Positions 30,727-39,217 of a stretch of 64,000 nucleotides of DNA are shown piece after piece (positions within the stretch are counted from its first letter, which is position 1; each line of letters opens with the position of its first letter). The notes beneath the pieces were generated by a model. The model saw only the letters and a list, made by a program, of their open reading frames with translations, ran no database searches and had not been told where the DNA came from. The position numbers and the translations under genes are program-made. The stretch is taken from contig NZ_JAUCBS010000013.1 in NCBI RefSeq assembly GCF_034676705.1, positions 384,501 to 448,500 on the forward strand, in the 5' to 3' direction. Source of the DNA: Gemmobacter sp. Its GTDB lineage: Bacteria; Pseudomonadota; Alphaproteobacteria; Rhodobacterales; Rhodobacteraceae.

Positions 30727-32112
30727 ATGACCACCTCTCCCTCTGGTTCCTCCGTTTCCGAAGCCGAGGCCTTTCTGGCCGCCAACCCCGATATCGAGGC
30801 GGTGGATATTGTCCTGCACGATGCCAACGGCATCGGGCGCGGCAAGATCATCCGGCGGCATGAACTGGTGCCGTTCTATCGCGGCGGGCGGCATCTGCCG
30901 ATTTCCATCCTGGGGCTGGATATCTGCGGCGAGGATGTGCATGAAACCGGCCTGATCTGGGATCAGGGCGATGGCGACCTGCGCGCCTGGCCCATTCCCG
31001 GCACGCTGAAGCGCCTGCATGGCACCAGCCCGGCGCGGGCCGAGGTGTTCATGTCGATGTATACGCTGGACGGGTTGCCCATGGGATCGGACCCCCGCCA
31101 TGCGCTGGCCCGCAACCTGGCCAAGATGGAGGCTGACGGCCTGCATCCTGCCGGCGCGTTCGAGCTGGAATTCTTCCTGCTGGCCAATGAACGCGATGCC
31201 AATGGCCGGGTGCAACCGGCGCGCGCGGTGCTGGATGGCCGCCCCTCGGCCAAGACCGAGGTCTATTCGGTGGACCATCTGCACGGCATGCAGCCGCTGT
31301 TTTCCGACATCTACGCGGCGGCCGATCTGGCGGGCGTGCAGGCGGAAACGATGATTTCGGAATATGCACCCGGTCAGTATGAACTGACGCTGCATTACCG
31401 CACCAATGTGTTGCAGGCCGCCGATGACCTGATGCGGCTGAAACGCATCGTGCGGGCGCAGGCGCGCCGGCATGGCGTGACCGCCTGTTTCATGGCCAAG
31501 CCGGTGGAACAATATGCCGGGTCGGGCATGCACTTCCACGTGTCGCTGCAATCGCCGGTCGGGCGCAACGTGTTCATGGAGGATGTGCCCGGCCAATGGT
31601 CGCCGCTGATCCTGCAATCGCTGGGCGGGTTGATCGAGACGATGGCCGAATCGATGCTGGTCTTTGCCCCCCATGCCAACAGCTGGCGCCGGTTCGCCGC
31701 GCAAAGCTATGCGCCGGTCAGCCCGACCTGGGGGGTGAACAACCGGTCTGTCGCCCTGCGGATTCCGGTGGGGGATATCAAGGCCCGCCGGATCGAACAT
31801 CGCCCGGCGGGGGTGGATGCCAACCCCTATCTGGTCGGCGCCACGGTGTTGGCCGGCATCCGCCACGGCCTGACGCACAAGGTGGATCCGGGGCCGGAAA
31901 CCACCGGCAACGGTTATGACGCGCCGGGATCCGACCGCATCCCCCGCGACTGGCGCGAGGCGATCCGGGCGGCGCAAGGATCGGCCTTTCTGAAACACGC
32001 CTTGGGCGAGGAGATGCACCGCACCTTCTGCGCCATCAAGGCAGGCGAATATGCCCGTGTCGCGCGCACCATCCCCGATGTGGATTACGACCTGTATCTG
32101 CACACCGTGTGA
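30727..32112 (+). CDS. Glutamine synthetase-like ligase (PuuA/GlnT type)
   Basis: A 461-residue GS-fold enzyme. Metal and substrate ligands are all in place: Glu146 and Glu148 (AFELEFF), Glu212 and Glu219 (SEYAPGQYEL), His269 (GSGMHFHVS), Arg340 (WGVNNRS) and Glu357 (RIEHRPAGVDANPY). So it should activate a carboxylate with ATP. The SEYAPGQYE signature and length place it with gamma-glutamyl-polyamine and related synthetases rather than the nitrogen-assimilation GlnA; the adenylylation loop tyrosine is absent. It could ligate glutamate to an amine or, in this context, modify the peptide's Glu side chains. No PuuB or PuuD homologue is nearby. Confidence 0.9.
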   Translation: MTTSPSGSSVSEAEAFLAANPDIEAVDIVLHDANGIGRGKIIRRHELVPFYRGGRHLPISILGLDICGEDVHETGLIWDQGDGDLRAWPIPGTLKRLHGTSPARAEVFMSMYTLDGLPMGSDPRHALARNLAKMEADGLHPAGAFELEFFLLANERDANGRVQPARAVLDGRPSAKTEVYSVDHLHGMQPLFSDIYAAADLAGVQAETMISEYAPGQYELTLHYRTNVLQAADDLMRLKRIVRAQARRHGVTACFMAKPVEQYAGSGMHFHVSLQSPVGRNVFMEDVPGQWSPLILQSLGGLIETMAESMLVFAPHANSWRRFAAQSYAPVSPTWGVNNRSVALRIPVGDIKARRIEHRPAGVDANPYLVGATVLAGIRHGLTHKVDPGPETTGNGYDAPGSDRIPRDWREAIRAAQGSAFLKHALGEEMHRTFCAIKAGEYARVARTIPDVDYDLYLHTV

Positions 32113-32121
32113 TGCAAAAAG

Positions 32122-32143
32122 GCCCGCCGGTTTCCCGGCGGGC
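32122..32143. terminator. Bidirectional terminator between GS-like and aldehyde dehydrogenase genes
   Basis: GCCCGCCGG (32122-32130) and CCGGCGGGC (32135-32143) form nine pairs with a TTTC loop. The AAAAA at 32116-32120 is a T-run when read on the minus strand, so termination is clearest for the convergent dehydrogenase transcript. It also marks the end of the repeat-peptide operon. Confidence 0.75.
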
Positions 32144-32199
32144 TGCGTCCAGTCCGGCCCCCTGCAGGAAAGGGGAGGTGGCAGGGCACCGGCGCCTGG

Positions 32200-33666
32200 T
32201 CAGGCGTGGTGGACGAACTTGCGGTGCAGGTAGTGTTCCAGCCCCTCTGGCCCGCCTTCATAGCCATAGCCGCTGTCCTTGACGCCGCCGAACGGCGCCT
32301 CGATCTGCGACACGGCAAAGGAGTTGATGCCCAGCATCCCCACCTCCAGCCGGTCGGAAATGGCAACGGCGCGCGACTGGCTGTCGGTAAAGGCATAGCC
32401 GGCCAGGCCGACCGATACGCTGTTCGCCTTGGCCAGCGCCTCGTCCAGGGTGGCAAAGCGGTTGACGATGGCGATGGGGCCAAAGGGTTCGTTCGACATG
32501 ATCATGGCATCGTCGGGCACGCCGGCCAGCACGGTAGGCTGGAACATGTAGCCCCGGTTGCCGATGCGGCTGCCCCCGGTCACCAGTTTGGCGCCACGCT
32601 TGATGGCATCGGCCACCAGTTCCTCCATGGCGAGGATCCGGCGGCCATTGGCCAGCGGCCCCATGTCCACGCCCGGTTCGGTGCCGTCGCCTACCTTCAG
32701 CGCGGCCATGCCATCGGCAAAGGCCGTGAGGAACCGGTCATGCACCGCGTCCTGCACGAAGAACCGGGTTGGCGACGTGCAGACCTGCCCCGAATTGCGG
32801 CTTTTGCCCATGACCGATGCGGCGGCGGCCTTGGCCGGGTCGGCATCGTCCATCACCAGCACCGGGGCATGGCCGCCCAGTTCCAGCGTGCAGGGCTTCA
32901 TGTGCCGGCCGGCCTGTTCGGCCAGCAGCTTGCCCACCGGGACCGACCCGGTAAAGCTGACCTTGCGGATGACGGGCGAAGCGATGAGCGCCGACGAGAT
33001 TTCGCCGGCATTGCCGAACACCAGGTTCAGCACGCCGTCGGGCAGCCCGGCCAGCGCCAGCGCATCGGCCATGGCAACGGTGATGGCCGGGGTTTCCTCG
33101 GCCGGCTTCAGCACCACGGTGCAGCCGGCGGCCAGAGCGGGGCCGATCTTGCGCGCGGCCAGCAGGGCGGGAAAGTTCCACGGCGTCAGCGCGGCGACCG
33201 GGCCGATGGGTTCGGGCACGGTGATCTGCCGCGCGCCGGGGCTGCGCATCGGCATCACCCGGCCGTCGATGCGCAGGGCGGCGCCGCCAAACCAGTCCAG
33301 CACCTCGGCCGACAGGGTGATTTCCACCAGCGCCTGCGCCAGCGGCTTGCCCTGTTCCAGCGTCAGGGTCAGCGCCAGATCCTGCGCGCGGTCCCGCATC
33401 AGCGCGGCGGCGCGGTGCAGGATGGCGGACCGCTGCTGCACCGGGGTAAAGCGCCACGTCTGGAACGCCCGCGCGCTGGAGGCCAGCGCCTGTTGCACCT
33501 GATCGGGCGTCGCCGCCAGCCCGCGGGCGATGGGCTGTTCATTGGCGGGGTTCAGAATATCGAACGCCCGCCCGCCATCCAGTGGCCTGCCGTCGATCCG
33601 GCCGGCGATGGCGGCGGCCTCGGCCCCATATGGTCTGGCCCAATTCTGTGCTGCGGCAATGGTCAT
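32200..33666 (-). CDS. NAD(P)+-dependent aldehyde dehydrogenase, succinate-semialdehyde type
   Basis: A 488-residue ALDH-superfamily enzyme. TPWNFPALLAARKIGPALAAG (about 145-165), the cofactor loop FTGSVPVGKLLAEQAG, the catalytic Glu in TLELGGHAPVLV and the catalytic Cys in NSGQVCTSPTRFFV (about 282-295) are present. The overall pattern, including EEPFGPIAIV-type (here SNEPFGPIAIV) and NSVSVGLAGYAFT, is nearest to GabD. ATG at 33666 has GGGAGG 5 bases upstream; a start three bases earlier is possible. It converges on the GS-like gene, so a joint role in amine/GABA breakdown is plausible but not shown. Confidence 0.88.
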   Translation of the reverse strand: MTIAAAQNWARPYGAEAAAIAGRIDGRPLDGGRAFDILNPANEQPIARGLAATPDQVQQALASSARAFQTWRFTPVQQRSAILHRAAALMRDRAQDLALTLTLEQGKPLAQALVEITLSAEVLDWFGGAALRIDGRVMPMRSPGARQITVPEPIGPVAALTPWNFPALLAARKIGPALAAGCTVVLKPAEETPAITVAMADALALAGLPDGVLNLVFGNAGEISSALIASPVIRKVSFTGSVPVGKLLAEQAGRHMKPCTLELGGHAPVLVMDDADPAKAAAASVMGKSRNSGQVCTSPTRFFVQDAVHDRFLTAFADGMAALKVGDGTEPGVDMGPLANGRRILAMEELVADAIKRGAKLVTGGSRIGNRGYMFQPTVLAGVPDDAMIMSNEPFGPIAIVNRFATLDEALAKANSVSVGLAGYAFTDSQSRAVAISDRLEVGMLGINSFAVSQIEAPFGGVKDSGYGYEGGPEGLEHYLHRKFVHHA

Positions 33667-33724
33667 CATATCCTCCCGATATCGCAGGAGGTCTAGCAAT
33701 GGTGCCCTTTATGGTCAAACCTTT

Positions 33725-34615
33725 TCAGGGTCGCGGCGGATCGGCCACGTCCTTGTGGATGATCACATCGGCCTGCGGATAGGCCTCCAGAATGGCACGG
33801 CGCAGGGCGGCGCCGATGTCATGCGCCTCGCGCAGGGACTGGTCGCCGTCCAGTTCGATATGCAGGTTGACGAAGATGCGGCTGCCGGCGGTGCGGGTTT
33901 TCAGATCGTGCCAGCCGCGCACGCCGGGCCAGCTGCTGGCAATGCGCGCGATGCCCTCCAGCACCTCGGGATCGGCGCGGCGGTCCATCAGCGCATCCCA
34001 GGCGCCGCGCCCGATGGTCCAGGCGCCGCGCGCCAGCACGGCCGCGGCGACCAGCGCCACCACCGCGTCCAGCTGCCACAGCCCCCACAGGCGCGAGGCG
34101 ACCAGCGCCGCGATGGCCCCCAGCGCCGGCAGCAGATCGGCCATGTAATGCAGCCTGTCGGCCGCGATCACCCGGTTGCCGGTGCGCCGCGCGACATGGC
34201 CCTGCCACAGCACCAGCGCCCCGGTCAGCGCCATGGAAATCACCATGGCCAGGATCCCAGCCGCTTCGCTGGCCAGCGTGGGCGGGGTTTCCGCCATCAG
34301 CCGCGAAATGGCCGAAACCACCAGCCCAATGGCCGCGGCGGTCAGGAACAGTGACTGGACAAAGGCGGTCAGATCCTCGGCCGAGGTATGGCCGAAGGCG
34401 TGGTCGTCATCGGGGGGCAGGGCGGCATAGCGCACGGCCAGCATGGCCCCCGCCGACATGATCAGATCCATCGTCGAATCCGCCAGCGACGCCGCGATCG
34501 ACAGCGCCCCGGTGGCCCAGAGCGCCCAGAGCTTGACCGCGATCAGCGCCAGCGCGACGCCGACCGACGCACGGGCCGCGGACAGGTTCAAGCGAAGCGA
34601 GTCGGGATCAGACAT
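33725..34615 (-). CDS. Cation diffusion facilitator (metal exporter)
   Basis: A 296-residue inner-membrane CDF protein with six hydrophobic segments and a cytoplasmic C-terminal domain. The two metal-site motifs of FieF-type transporters are present: LADSTMDL in TM2 (about 44-51; Asp-x3-Asp) and DRLHYMADL in TM5 (His-x3-Asp). It should exchange protons for Zn2+, Fe2+ or a similar ion. The C-terminal domain (LKTRTAGSRIFVNLHIELDGDQ) has the ferredoxin-like fold seen in the family. Likely transcribed alone or with the aldehyde dehydrogenase 58 bases downstream. Confidence 0.9.
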   Translation of the reverse strand: MSDPDSLRLNLSAARASVGVALALIAVKLWALWATGALSIAASLADSTMDLIMSAGAMLAVRYAALPPDDDHAFGHTSAEDLTAFVQSLFLTAAAIGLVVSAISRLMAETPPTLASEAAGILAMVISMALTGALVLWQGHVARRTGNRVIAADRLHYMADLLPALGAIAALVASRLWGLWQLDAVVALVAAAVLARGAWTIGRGAWDALMDRRADPEVLEGIARIASSWPGVRGWHDLKTRTAGSRIFVNLHIELDGDQSLREAHDIGAALRRAILEAYPQADVIIHKDVADPPRP

Positions 34616-34670
34616 GGGTCAGCCTTTGGAAAAGGGGCCTCTCATGCCACCGTGCGCACGGATGGGCAAG

Positions 34671-35240
34671 TCAGTCGAAGGTCTCGTCGGGTTCCACGCC
34701 CCACAGGGCGGCCTTGGGCACCCAGCCGCGCGTGCCTTCGGCAGAAACGCGGCACCAGGCGGTCTGGCATTCCAGCAGGCGGGCGATGACGCCATTCTGC
34801 GCGCGCGCCACCACCGATCCGGCCCCATCGGGACTGGACCGCAGTTCGGCCATGTCCTCGGTCACGATGGCGGTGCGCGACGGCGACAGCAGCGCGTAAT
34901 GCATCCATCCGCCTGCACCTTCGGCATCTTCGACCCGGCGCCAGTTTTCGTATTCGGCGGTCACCTTCAGCGGCATGCCAGGGCGCTGATACACCCAGTC
35001 GACGCGGTGGTCCGGCCCGGGGCCACGCCGCGCCCGCGCCTCGGCCCCCTTGACCGAGACATAGCGGGGCAGCGGGCGGCGGGTGACGCAGCCAAGGCCC
35101 GGCGGGCAATCGCGGACACCGGCCTGCGCGGTGGCGGGTTTCGGGGCGGCGTCTTCATCCTCGGTGGTCTGGGCTGGTGCGGATCCGGCCCAGGCCAGTG
35201 CCATGGCGGCCAGTCCCAGCGCGAAAATCGCCTGACGCAT
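34671..35240 (-). CDS. Secreted bacterial SH3-domain protein
   Basis: A 189-residue protein with a clear signal peptide (MRQAIFALGLAAMALAWAGSAPAQ). The mature part has two SH3-like repeats: the first around AEARARRGPGPDHRVDWVYQ to NWRRVEDAEGAGGWMHYALL, the second around MAELRSSPDGAGSVVARAQN to WCRVSAEGTRGWVPKAALWG. This pattern is common in periplasmic SH3 proteins that bind peptidoglycan or other envelope targets. Two cysteines (RDCPPGLGC) may form a disulphide. The long upstream in-frame extension is not coding in my view. Confidence 0.85.
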   Translation of the reverse strand: MRQAIFALGLAAMALAWAGSAPAQTTEDEDAAPKPATAQAGVRDCPPGLGCVTRRPLPRYVSVKGAEARARRGPGPDHRVDWVYQRPGMPLKVTAEYENWRRVEDAEGAGGWMHYALLSPSRTAIVTEDMAELRSSPDGAGSVVARAQNGVIARLLECQTAWCRVSAEGTRGWVPKAALWGVEPDETFD

Positions 35241-35404
35241 CGGTTCTGCCTGTCCTTGCGGCGCAAAGATGCGCCGATGCCTAAGGGGGCGCGGTCTTTT
35301 TGCCGCGTCGCTGCTCTTGCCCGCGTCGGGGTGCTTGTGCCCGGCCCGCGCTTGCGCCACCTTGCCACCACAGGCGGCGTTTTGGAAGTGCAGGGAGGTG
35401 GGAC

Positions 35405-36391
35405 ATGCCCGCGAAAAGGCTGAGTGTTGTCGTGACGCGACGGTTGCCCGAGGCGGTCGAGACCCGGATGACCGAGCTGTTCGACGTGACCCTGCGCGAT
35501 CCCGATACCAGGATGAGCCGCGATGAACTGGCTGCGGCCATGCGCGCCGCCGATGTGCTGGTGCCCTGCGTGACCGACCAGATCGACGCCAACCTGCTGG
35601 CACAGGCGGGCGACAAGCTGCGCCTGATCGCGAACTATGGCGCCGGGGTGGACCATATCGACGTGGCGACGGCGCGGCAGCGCGGCATTCTGGTGTCGAA
35701 CACGCCGGGCGTGCTGTCGGACGATACCGCCGACATGGCCATGGCGCTGATCCTGGGCGTGCTGCGCAAGGTGCCGCAGGGCATGGCGGAAATGGCCAGC
35801 GGCAACTGGCAGGGCTGGTCGCCGATGGCGAACCTGGGCCACCGGGTGGGCGGGCGCCGGCTGGGCATCCTGGGCATGGGGCGCACCGGCCTTGCCGTGG
35901 CACGCCGGGCGCGGGCCTTTGGCATGCAGATCCACTATCACAACCGCCGCCGCCTGCGTCCCGAGGTCGAGGCAGAGGTCGAGGCGACATATTGGGAAAG
36001 CCTGGACCAGATGCTGGCGCGCGTTGACGTGCTGTCGATCAACTGCCCGCACACGCCATCGACCTTCCACCTGCTGAACTCGCGCCGGTTGCGGCTGATG
36101 AAACCGACAGCGGTGATCGTGAACACCTCGCGCGGGGAGGTGATCGACGAAAACGCGCTGGTGCGCGCCCTGAAGGGGGGCGAGATCGCGGGGGCGGGGC
36201 TGGACGTTTACGAGCACGGCACCGAGATCAACCCGGCCCTGCGCGAACTGCCGGGCGTGGTGCTGCTGCCGCATATGGGATCGGCCACCACCGAAGGCCG
36301 GGTCGAGATGGGCGAGAAGGTGATCCTGAACATCAAGACCTTTGCCGATGGTCACCGGCCGCCGGATCAGGTGGTGCCGGGCATGCTGTAA
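35405..36391 (+). CDS. D-2-hydroxyacid dehydrogenase (glyoxylate/hydroxypyruvate reductase type)
   Basis: A 328-residue NAD(P)H-dependent reductase. The Rossmann motif GRRLGILGMGRTGLAVARRA (about 150-169) and the catalytic Arg (VIVNTSRGEVID), Glu (GLDVYEHG) and His (LLPHMGSAT) are visible. Reduction of glyoxylate or hydroxypyruvate is the likely reaction. GGGAGGTGGAC precedes the ATG. It is divergent from the SH3 gene across a 164-base gap in which I see no clear promoter. Confidence 0.9.
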   Translation: MPAKRLSVVVTRRLPEAVETRMTELFDVTLRDPDTRMSRDELAAAMRAADVLVPCVTDQIDANLLAQAGDKLRLIANYGAGVDHIDVATARQRGILVSNTPGVLSDDTADMAMALILGVLRKVPQGMAEMASGNWQGWSPMANLGHRVGGRRLGILGMGRTGLAVARRARAFGMQIHYHNRRRLRPEVEAEVEATYWESLDQMLARVDVLSINCPHTPSTFHLLNSRRLRLMKPTAVIVNTSRGEVIDENALVRALKGGEIAGAGLDVYEHGTEINPALRELPGVVLLPHMGSATTEGRVEMGEKVILNIKTFADGHRPPDQVVPGML

Positions 36392-36541
36392 GGCACGGGC
36401 GGGGGTTTGCCGCAACGGGCGTGGCCCCGGGGCCATTCCCGTGGCGCTTTCTGCCGCCAACCCCCTTGTGCCGCGCGGGATTCCGGGTAGTTTCGGGGCC
36501 CCGGGGGCTGCCACCCGGCGGGCAAGAACATGGGGGTTCGG

Positions 36542-37660
36542 ATGAAGTTCAGCATCGAGCGCGCGACGCTGTTGAAGGCGGTGGCGCAGGCCCAGTCGGT
36601 GGTCGAGCGGCGGAACACGATTCCGATCCTGGCGAACGTGCTGATCGAGGCCGAGGGCGCGGCGGTTTCCTTCCGCGCCACCGATCTGGATATCGAGGTG
36701 GTGGACAAGGCCGTTGCCCAGGTGGACCGCGCCGGGGCCACCACGGTATCGGCCGTGATGCTGCATGAAATCGTGCGCAAGCTGCCCGATGGATCGCTGG
36801 TCACCCTGATGGACGAGGCCGCCAGCGGGCGGCTGGTGATCAATGCCGGGCGGTCCACCTTCAACCTTGCGACCCTGCCGCGCGAGGATTTTCCGGTGAT
36901 GGCCAGTTCGGAATACGCCTCGAACTTCACCGCGCCGGCCCCGGTGCTGCGCCGGCTGTTCGACAAGGCGAAATTCGCGATTTCCACCGAGGAAACCCGC
37001 TATTACCTGAACGGCGTCTACATGCACACCGCAACGGGCGAGGATGGCCCGGTGCTGCGCTGTGTCGCGACCGATGGCCACCGGCTGGCGCGCATTGATG
37101 CGCCGCTGCCCGATGGCGCGGGCGGCATGCCCGGCGTGATCGTGCCGCGCAAGACGGTGGGCGAATTGCGCAAGCTGCTGGACGATGACGAGGCGCAGAT
37201 CGCCGTGTCGGTTTCGGAAACCAAGGTGCGGTTCGCAACGCCGACCATCACCCTGACCTCGAAGGTGATCGACGGCACGTTCCCCGATTATTCCCGTGTG
37301 ATCCCCACCCAGAACACCCGGCGGCTGGAAGTGGATGCCAGCGATTTCGCCAAGGCGGTGGATCGCGTGGCGACGGTATCGTCCGAACGCTCGCGCGCCG
37401 TGAAGCTGAGCCTGGACGAGGACCGGCTGGTCCTGTCGGTCAACGCCCCGGATTCCGGCGCGGCCGAGGAAGAACTGGTCGTGGCCTATGGCGACGAACG
37501 GCTGGAGATCGGCTTCAACGCCAAATACCTGCTGGAAATCGCCAGCCAGGTGGATCGCGAAAATGCGGTGTTCCTGTTCAACTCCTCGGGCGACCCCACG
37601 CTGATGCGTGAAGGCAACGACATGTCGGCGGTCTATGTCGTCATGCCGATGCGCGTGTGA
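36542..37660 (+). CDS. dnaN: DNA polymerase III beta sliding clamp
   Basis: The ring-shaped processivity clamp. The 372-residue product begins MKFSIERATLLKAVAQAQSVVERRNTIPILANV and ends with the conserved MSAVYVVMPMRV, so all three clamp domains are complete. The RNTIPIL motif near residue 24-30 is typical. A GTG codon 2 codons upstream region is possible but the ATG matches the family. dnaA is not next to it; recF follows after 79 bases containing an intergenic element. Confidence 0.98.
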   Translation: MKFSIERATLLKAVAQAQSVVERRNTIPILANVLIEAEGAAVSFRATDLDIEVVDKAVAQVDRAGATTVSAVMLHEIVRKLPDGSLVTLMDEAASGRLVINAGRSTFNLATLPREDFPVMASSEYASNFTAPAPVLRRLFDKAKFAISTEETRYYLNGVYMHTATGEDGPVLRCVATDGHRLARIDAPLPDGAGGMPGVIVPRKTVGELRKLLDDDEAQIAVSVSETKVRFATPTITLTSKVIDGTFPDYSRVIPTQNTRRLEVDASDFAKAVDRVATVSSERSRAVKLSLDEDRLVLSVNAPDSGAAEEELVVAYGDERLEIGFNAKYLLEIASQVDRENAVFLFNSSGDPTLMREGNDMSAVYVVMPMRV

Positions 37661-37671
37661 CGGGTGTGGAG

Positions 37672-37726
37672 CCGGGGGTTTCACACCCCCGGACCCCCGT
37701 GGGGTATTTTCAAAAAGGCAAAGCAG
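37672..37726. repeat. Hairpin plus ATATTTGG element between dnaN and recF
   Basis: CCGGGGGT (37672-37679) pairs with ACCCCCGG (37685-37692). It is followed by CCCCCGTGGGGTATTTTCAA and AAGGCAAAG, a forward copy of the seven-member element. Here it lies inside the dnaN-recF gap. Confidence 0.6.
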
Positions 37727-37739
37727 GCGAGGCCAGAGA

Positions 37740-38795
37740 ATGCTGAGCATGGTGCGCCTTGCCCTGTTCCGCAACCACAAGGCGTTGCAGTTGGCATTTG
37801 ACGGGCGGCCGGTCGCAATCTGGGGGCCGAACGGGGCCGGCAAGACCAACATTCTGGAGGCTGTGTCGCTGCTATCGCCCGGGCGCGGTTTGCGGCGGGC
37901 GGCGACCGAGGATATCGGGCGGCGCCCCGATGCGGTCGGCTGGAAGGTGGCCGCCGTGCTGGACGGGCATGAGGTGGAGACCTGGGCCGAGGATGCCGGG
38001 CGGCAGGTGCGCATTGACGGCAAGGCGACGACCCAGGCCGCCATGGGCATGCTGGCGCGGGTGGTCTGGCTGGTGCCGGCGATGGACCGGCTGTGGATCG
38101 AGGCGCCCGAGGGGCGGCGGCGGTTTCTGGACCGGCTGGTGCTGAGCCTGCATGCCGGCCATGCCGAAGCGACGCTGGAGTATGAGCGCGCGATGCGCGA
38201 GCGCAACCGGCTGCTGAAGGATCAGGTGCAGGACGCCGGCTGGTATGGCGCCATCGAGGCGCGGATGGTCGATGCCGGGGCGCGGATCACCGCCGCGCGG
38301 GCCGATGTGGTGGGGCGGTTGCAGGCGGCGCAGGTGGATGGCGCCTTTCCCGCCGCCGCGCTGGATCTGGATGCGGGCGAGGGCGCGGATGATCTGGCCG
38401 CAGCACTGGTGGCCGGGCGGCGGCGCGACATGGCCGCAGGGCGCACGCTGGCAGGGCCGCACCGGGCCGACCTGCGCGCGGTCTGGGCCGCCAAGGGGAT
38501 GCCGGCCGCGCAATGTTCTACCGGAGAGCAGAAGGCGCTGCTGATTTCGCTGATCCTGGCCAGTGCGCGGATTGCGGCGGCGGATCTGGGCAAGCCGCCG
38601 CTGATTCTGCTGGACGAGGTGGCGGCGCATCTGGACCCCGGCCGGCGGGCCGCGCTGTATGACGAGATTTCTGCGCTGGGCGCGCAGGCGTTCCTGACCG
38701 GGACCGAGGCGGGGCTGTTTGACTCGCTGGGGCAAAGGGCGCAAGGCTTTGCCGTTGCCGAGGGTGGCGGCGTATCGGAGGTGGCCCTGACATGA
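37740..38795 (+). CDS. recF: DNA replication/repair ATPase RecF
   Basis: An SMC-like ATPase that helps load RecA at gaps. The 351-residue product has Walker A GPNGAGKTNILEAV (about 30-43), the signature CSTGEQKALLISLIL and Walker B PPLILLDEVAAHLD. A second ATG nine bases inside (MVRLALF) is a possible start. The stop overlaps the next gene's ATG (ATGA), an unusual coupling for recF. Confidence 0.95.
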   Translation: MLSMVRLALFRNHKALQLAFDGRPVAIWGPNGAGKTNILEAVSLLSPGRGLRRAATEDIGRRPDAVGWKVAAVLDGHEVETWAEDAGRQVRIDGKATTQAAMGMLARVVWLVPAMDRLWIEAPEGRRRFLDRLVLSLHAGHAEATLEYERAMRERNRLLKDQVQDAGWYGAIEARMVDAGARITAARADVVGRLQAAQVDGAFPAAALDLDAGEGADDLAAALVAGRRRDMAAGRTLAGPHRADLRAVWAAKGMPAAQCSTGEQKALLISLILASARIAAADLGKPPLILLDEVAAHLDPGRRAALYDEISALGAQAFLTGTEAGLFDSLGQRAQGFAVAEGGGVSEVALT

Positions 38796-39217
38796 CCCCG
38801 CAGCGTGTGACGCTGATCACCCTTGGCGTGGCCGACCTGGCGGCGTCGCGGGCGTTCTATGCCAGCCTGGGCTGGGTGGAGCATGGCGAAAGCCAGCCGG
38901 GCGTGGCGTTCTACCAGATGCATGGTGCGGTGCTGGCGCTGTTCGGGCTGGCCGATCTGGCGGCCGATCAGGGGCGGGCGGGCGCGGGCCTGGGCACCGG
39001 CGCGGTGACGCTGGCGCAGAACTTTGCCACCGAGGCCGAGGTGGACGCGGCCTTTGCCGCTGCCTTGGCTGCGGGGGGCACGGTGCTGAAGCGGCCGGAA
39101 AAGGTGTTCTGGGGCGGGTATTCCGGCTATTGGGCGGATCCCGATTGCCATGTCTGGGAAGTGGCGATGAACCCGTTCTGGCCGCTGGCCGACGATGGCA
39201 GCCTGACCCTGCCATGA
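38792..39217 (+). CDS. VOC-superfamily (glyoxalase-like) protein
   Basis: A 141-residue protein of the vicinal oxygen chelate fold: RVTLITLGVADLAASRAFYASLGW (about 5-28) and GYWADPDCHVWEVAMNP (about 112-128) are the usual first and last strands with a conserved Glu. The substrate cannot be inferred. It overlaps the recF stop and the LysE-type gene's start by four bases on each side, so it is translated in a coupled chain from recF. Confidence 0.85.
   Translation: MTPQRVTLITLGVADLAASRAFYASLGWVEHGESQPGVAFYQMHGAVLALFGLADLAADQGRAGAGLGTGAVTLAQNFATEAEVDAAFAAALAAGGTVLKRPEKVFWGGYSGYWADPDCHVWEVAMNPFWPLADDGSLTLP

Noticed and set aside
30727..32112. Calling the ligase glnA (nitrogen assimilation)
   Set aside because: The SEYAPGQYE signature and the absence of the adenylylation loop tyrosine point to the PuuA/GlnT branch.
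35241..35404. Promoter in the divergent gap between the SH3 and hydroxyacid dehydrogenase genes
   Set aside because: Several TTGC and TTG boxes occur, but none has a convincing -10 at 16-18 bases.
34967..38206. A 1079-codon open frame on the minus strand
   Set aside because: It runs antisense through the hydroxyacid dehydrogenase, dnaN and recF. All three have clear motifs on the plus strand; the long frame is a high-GC artefact.
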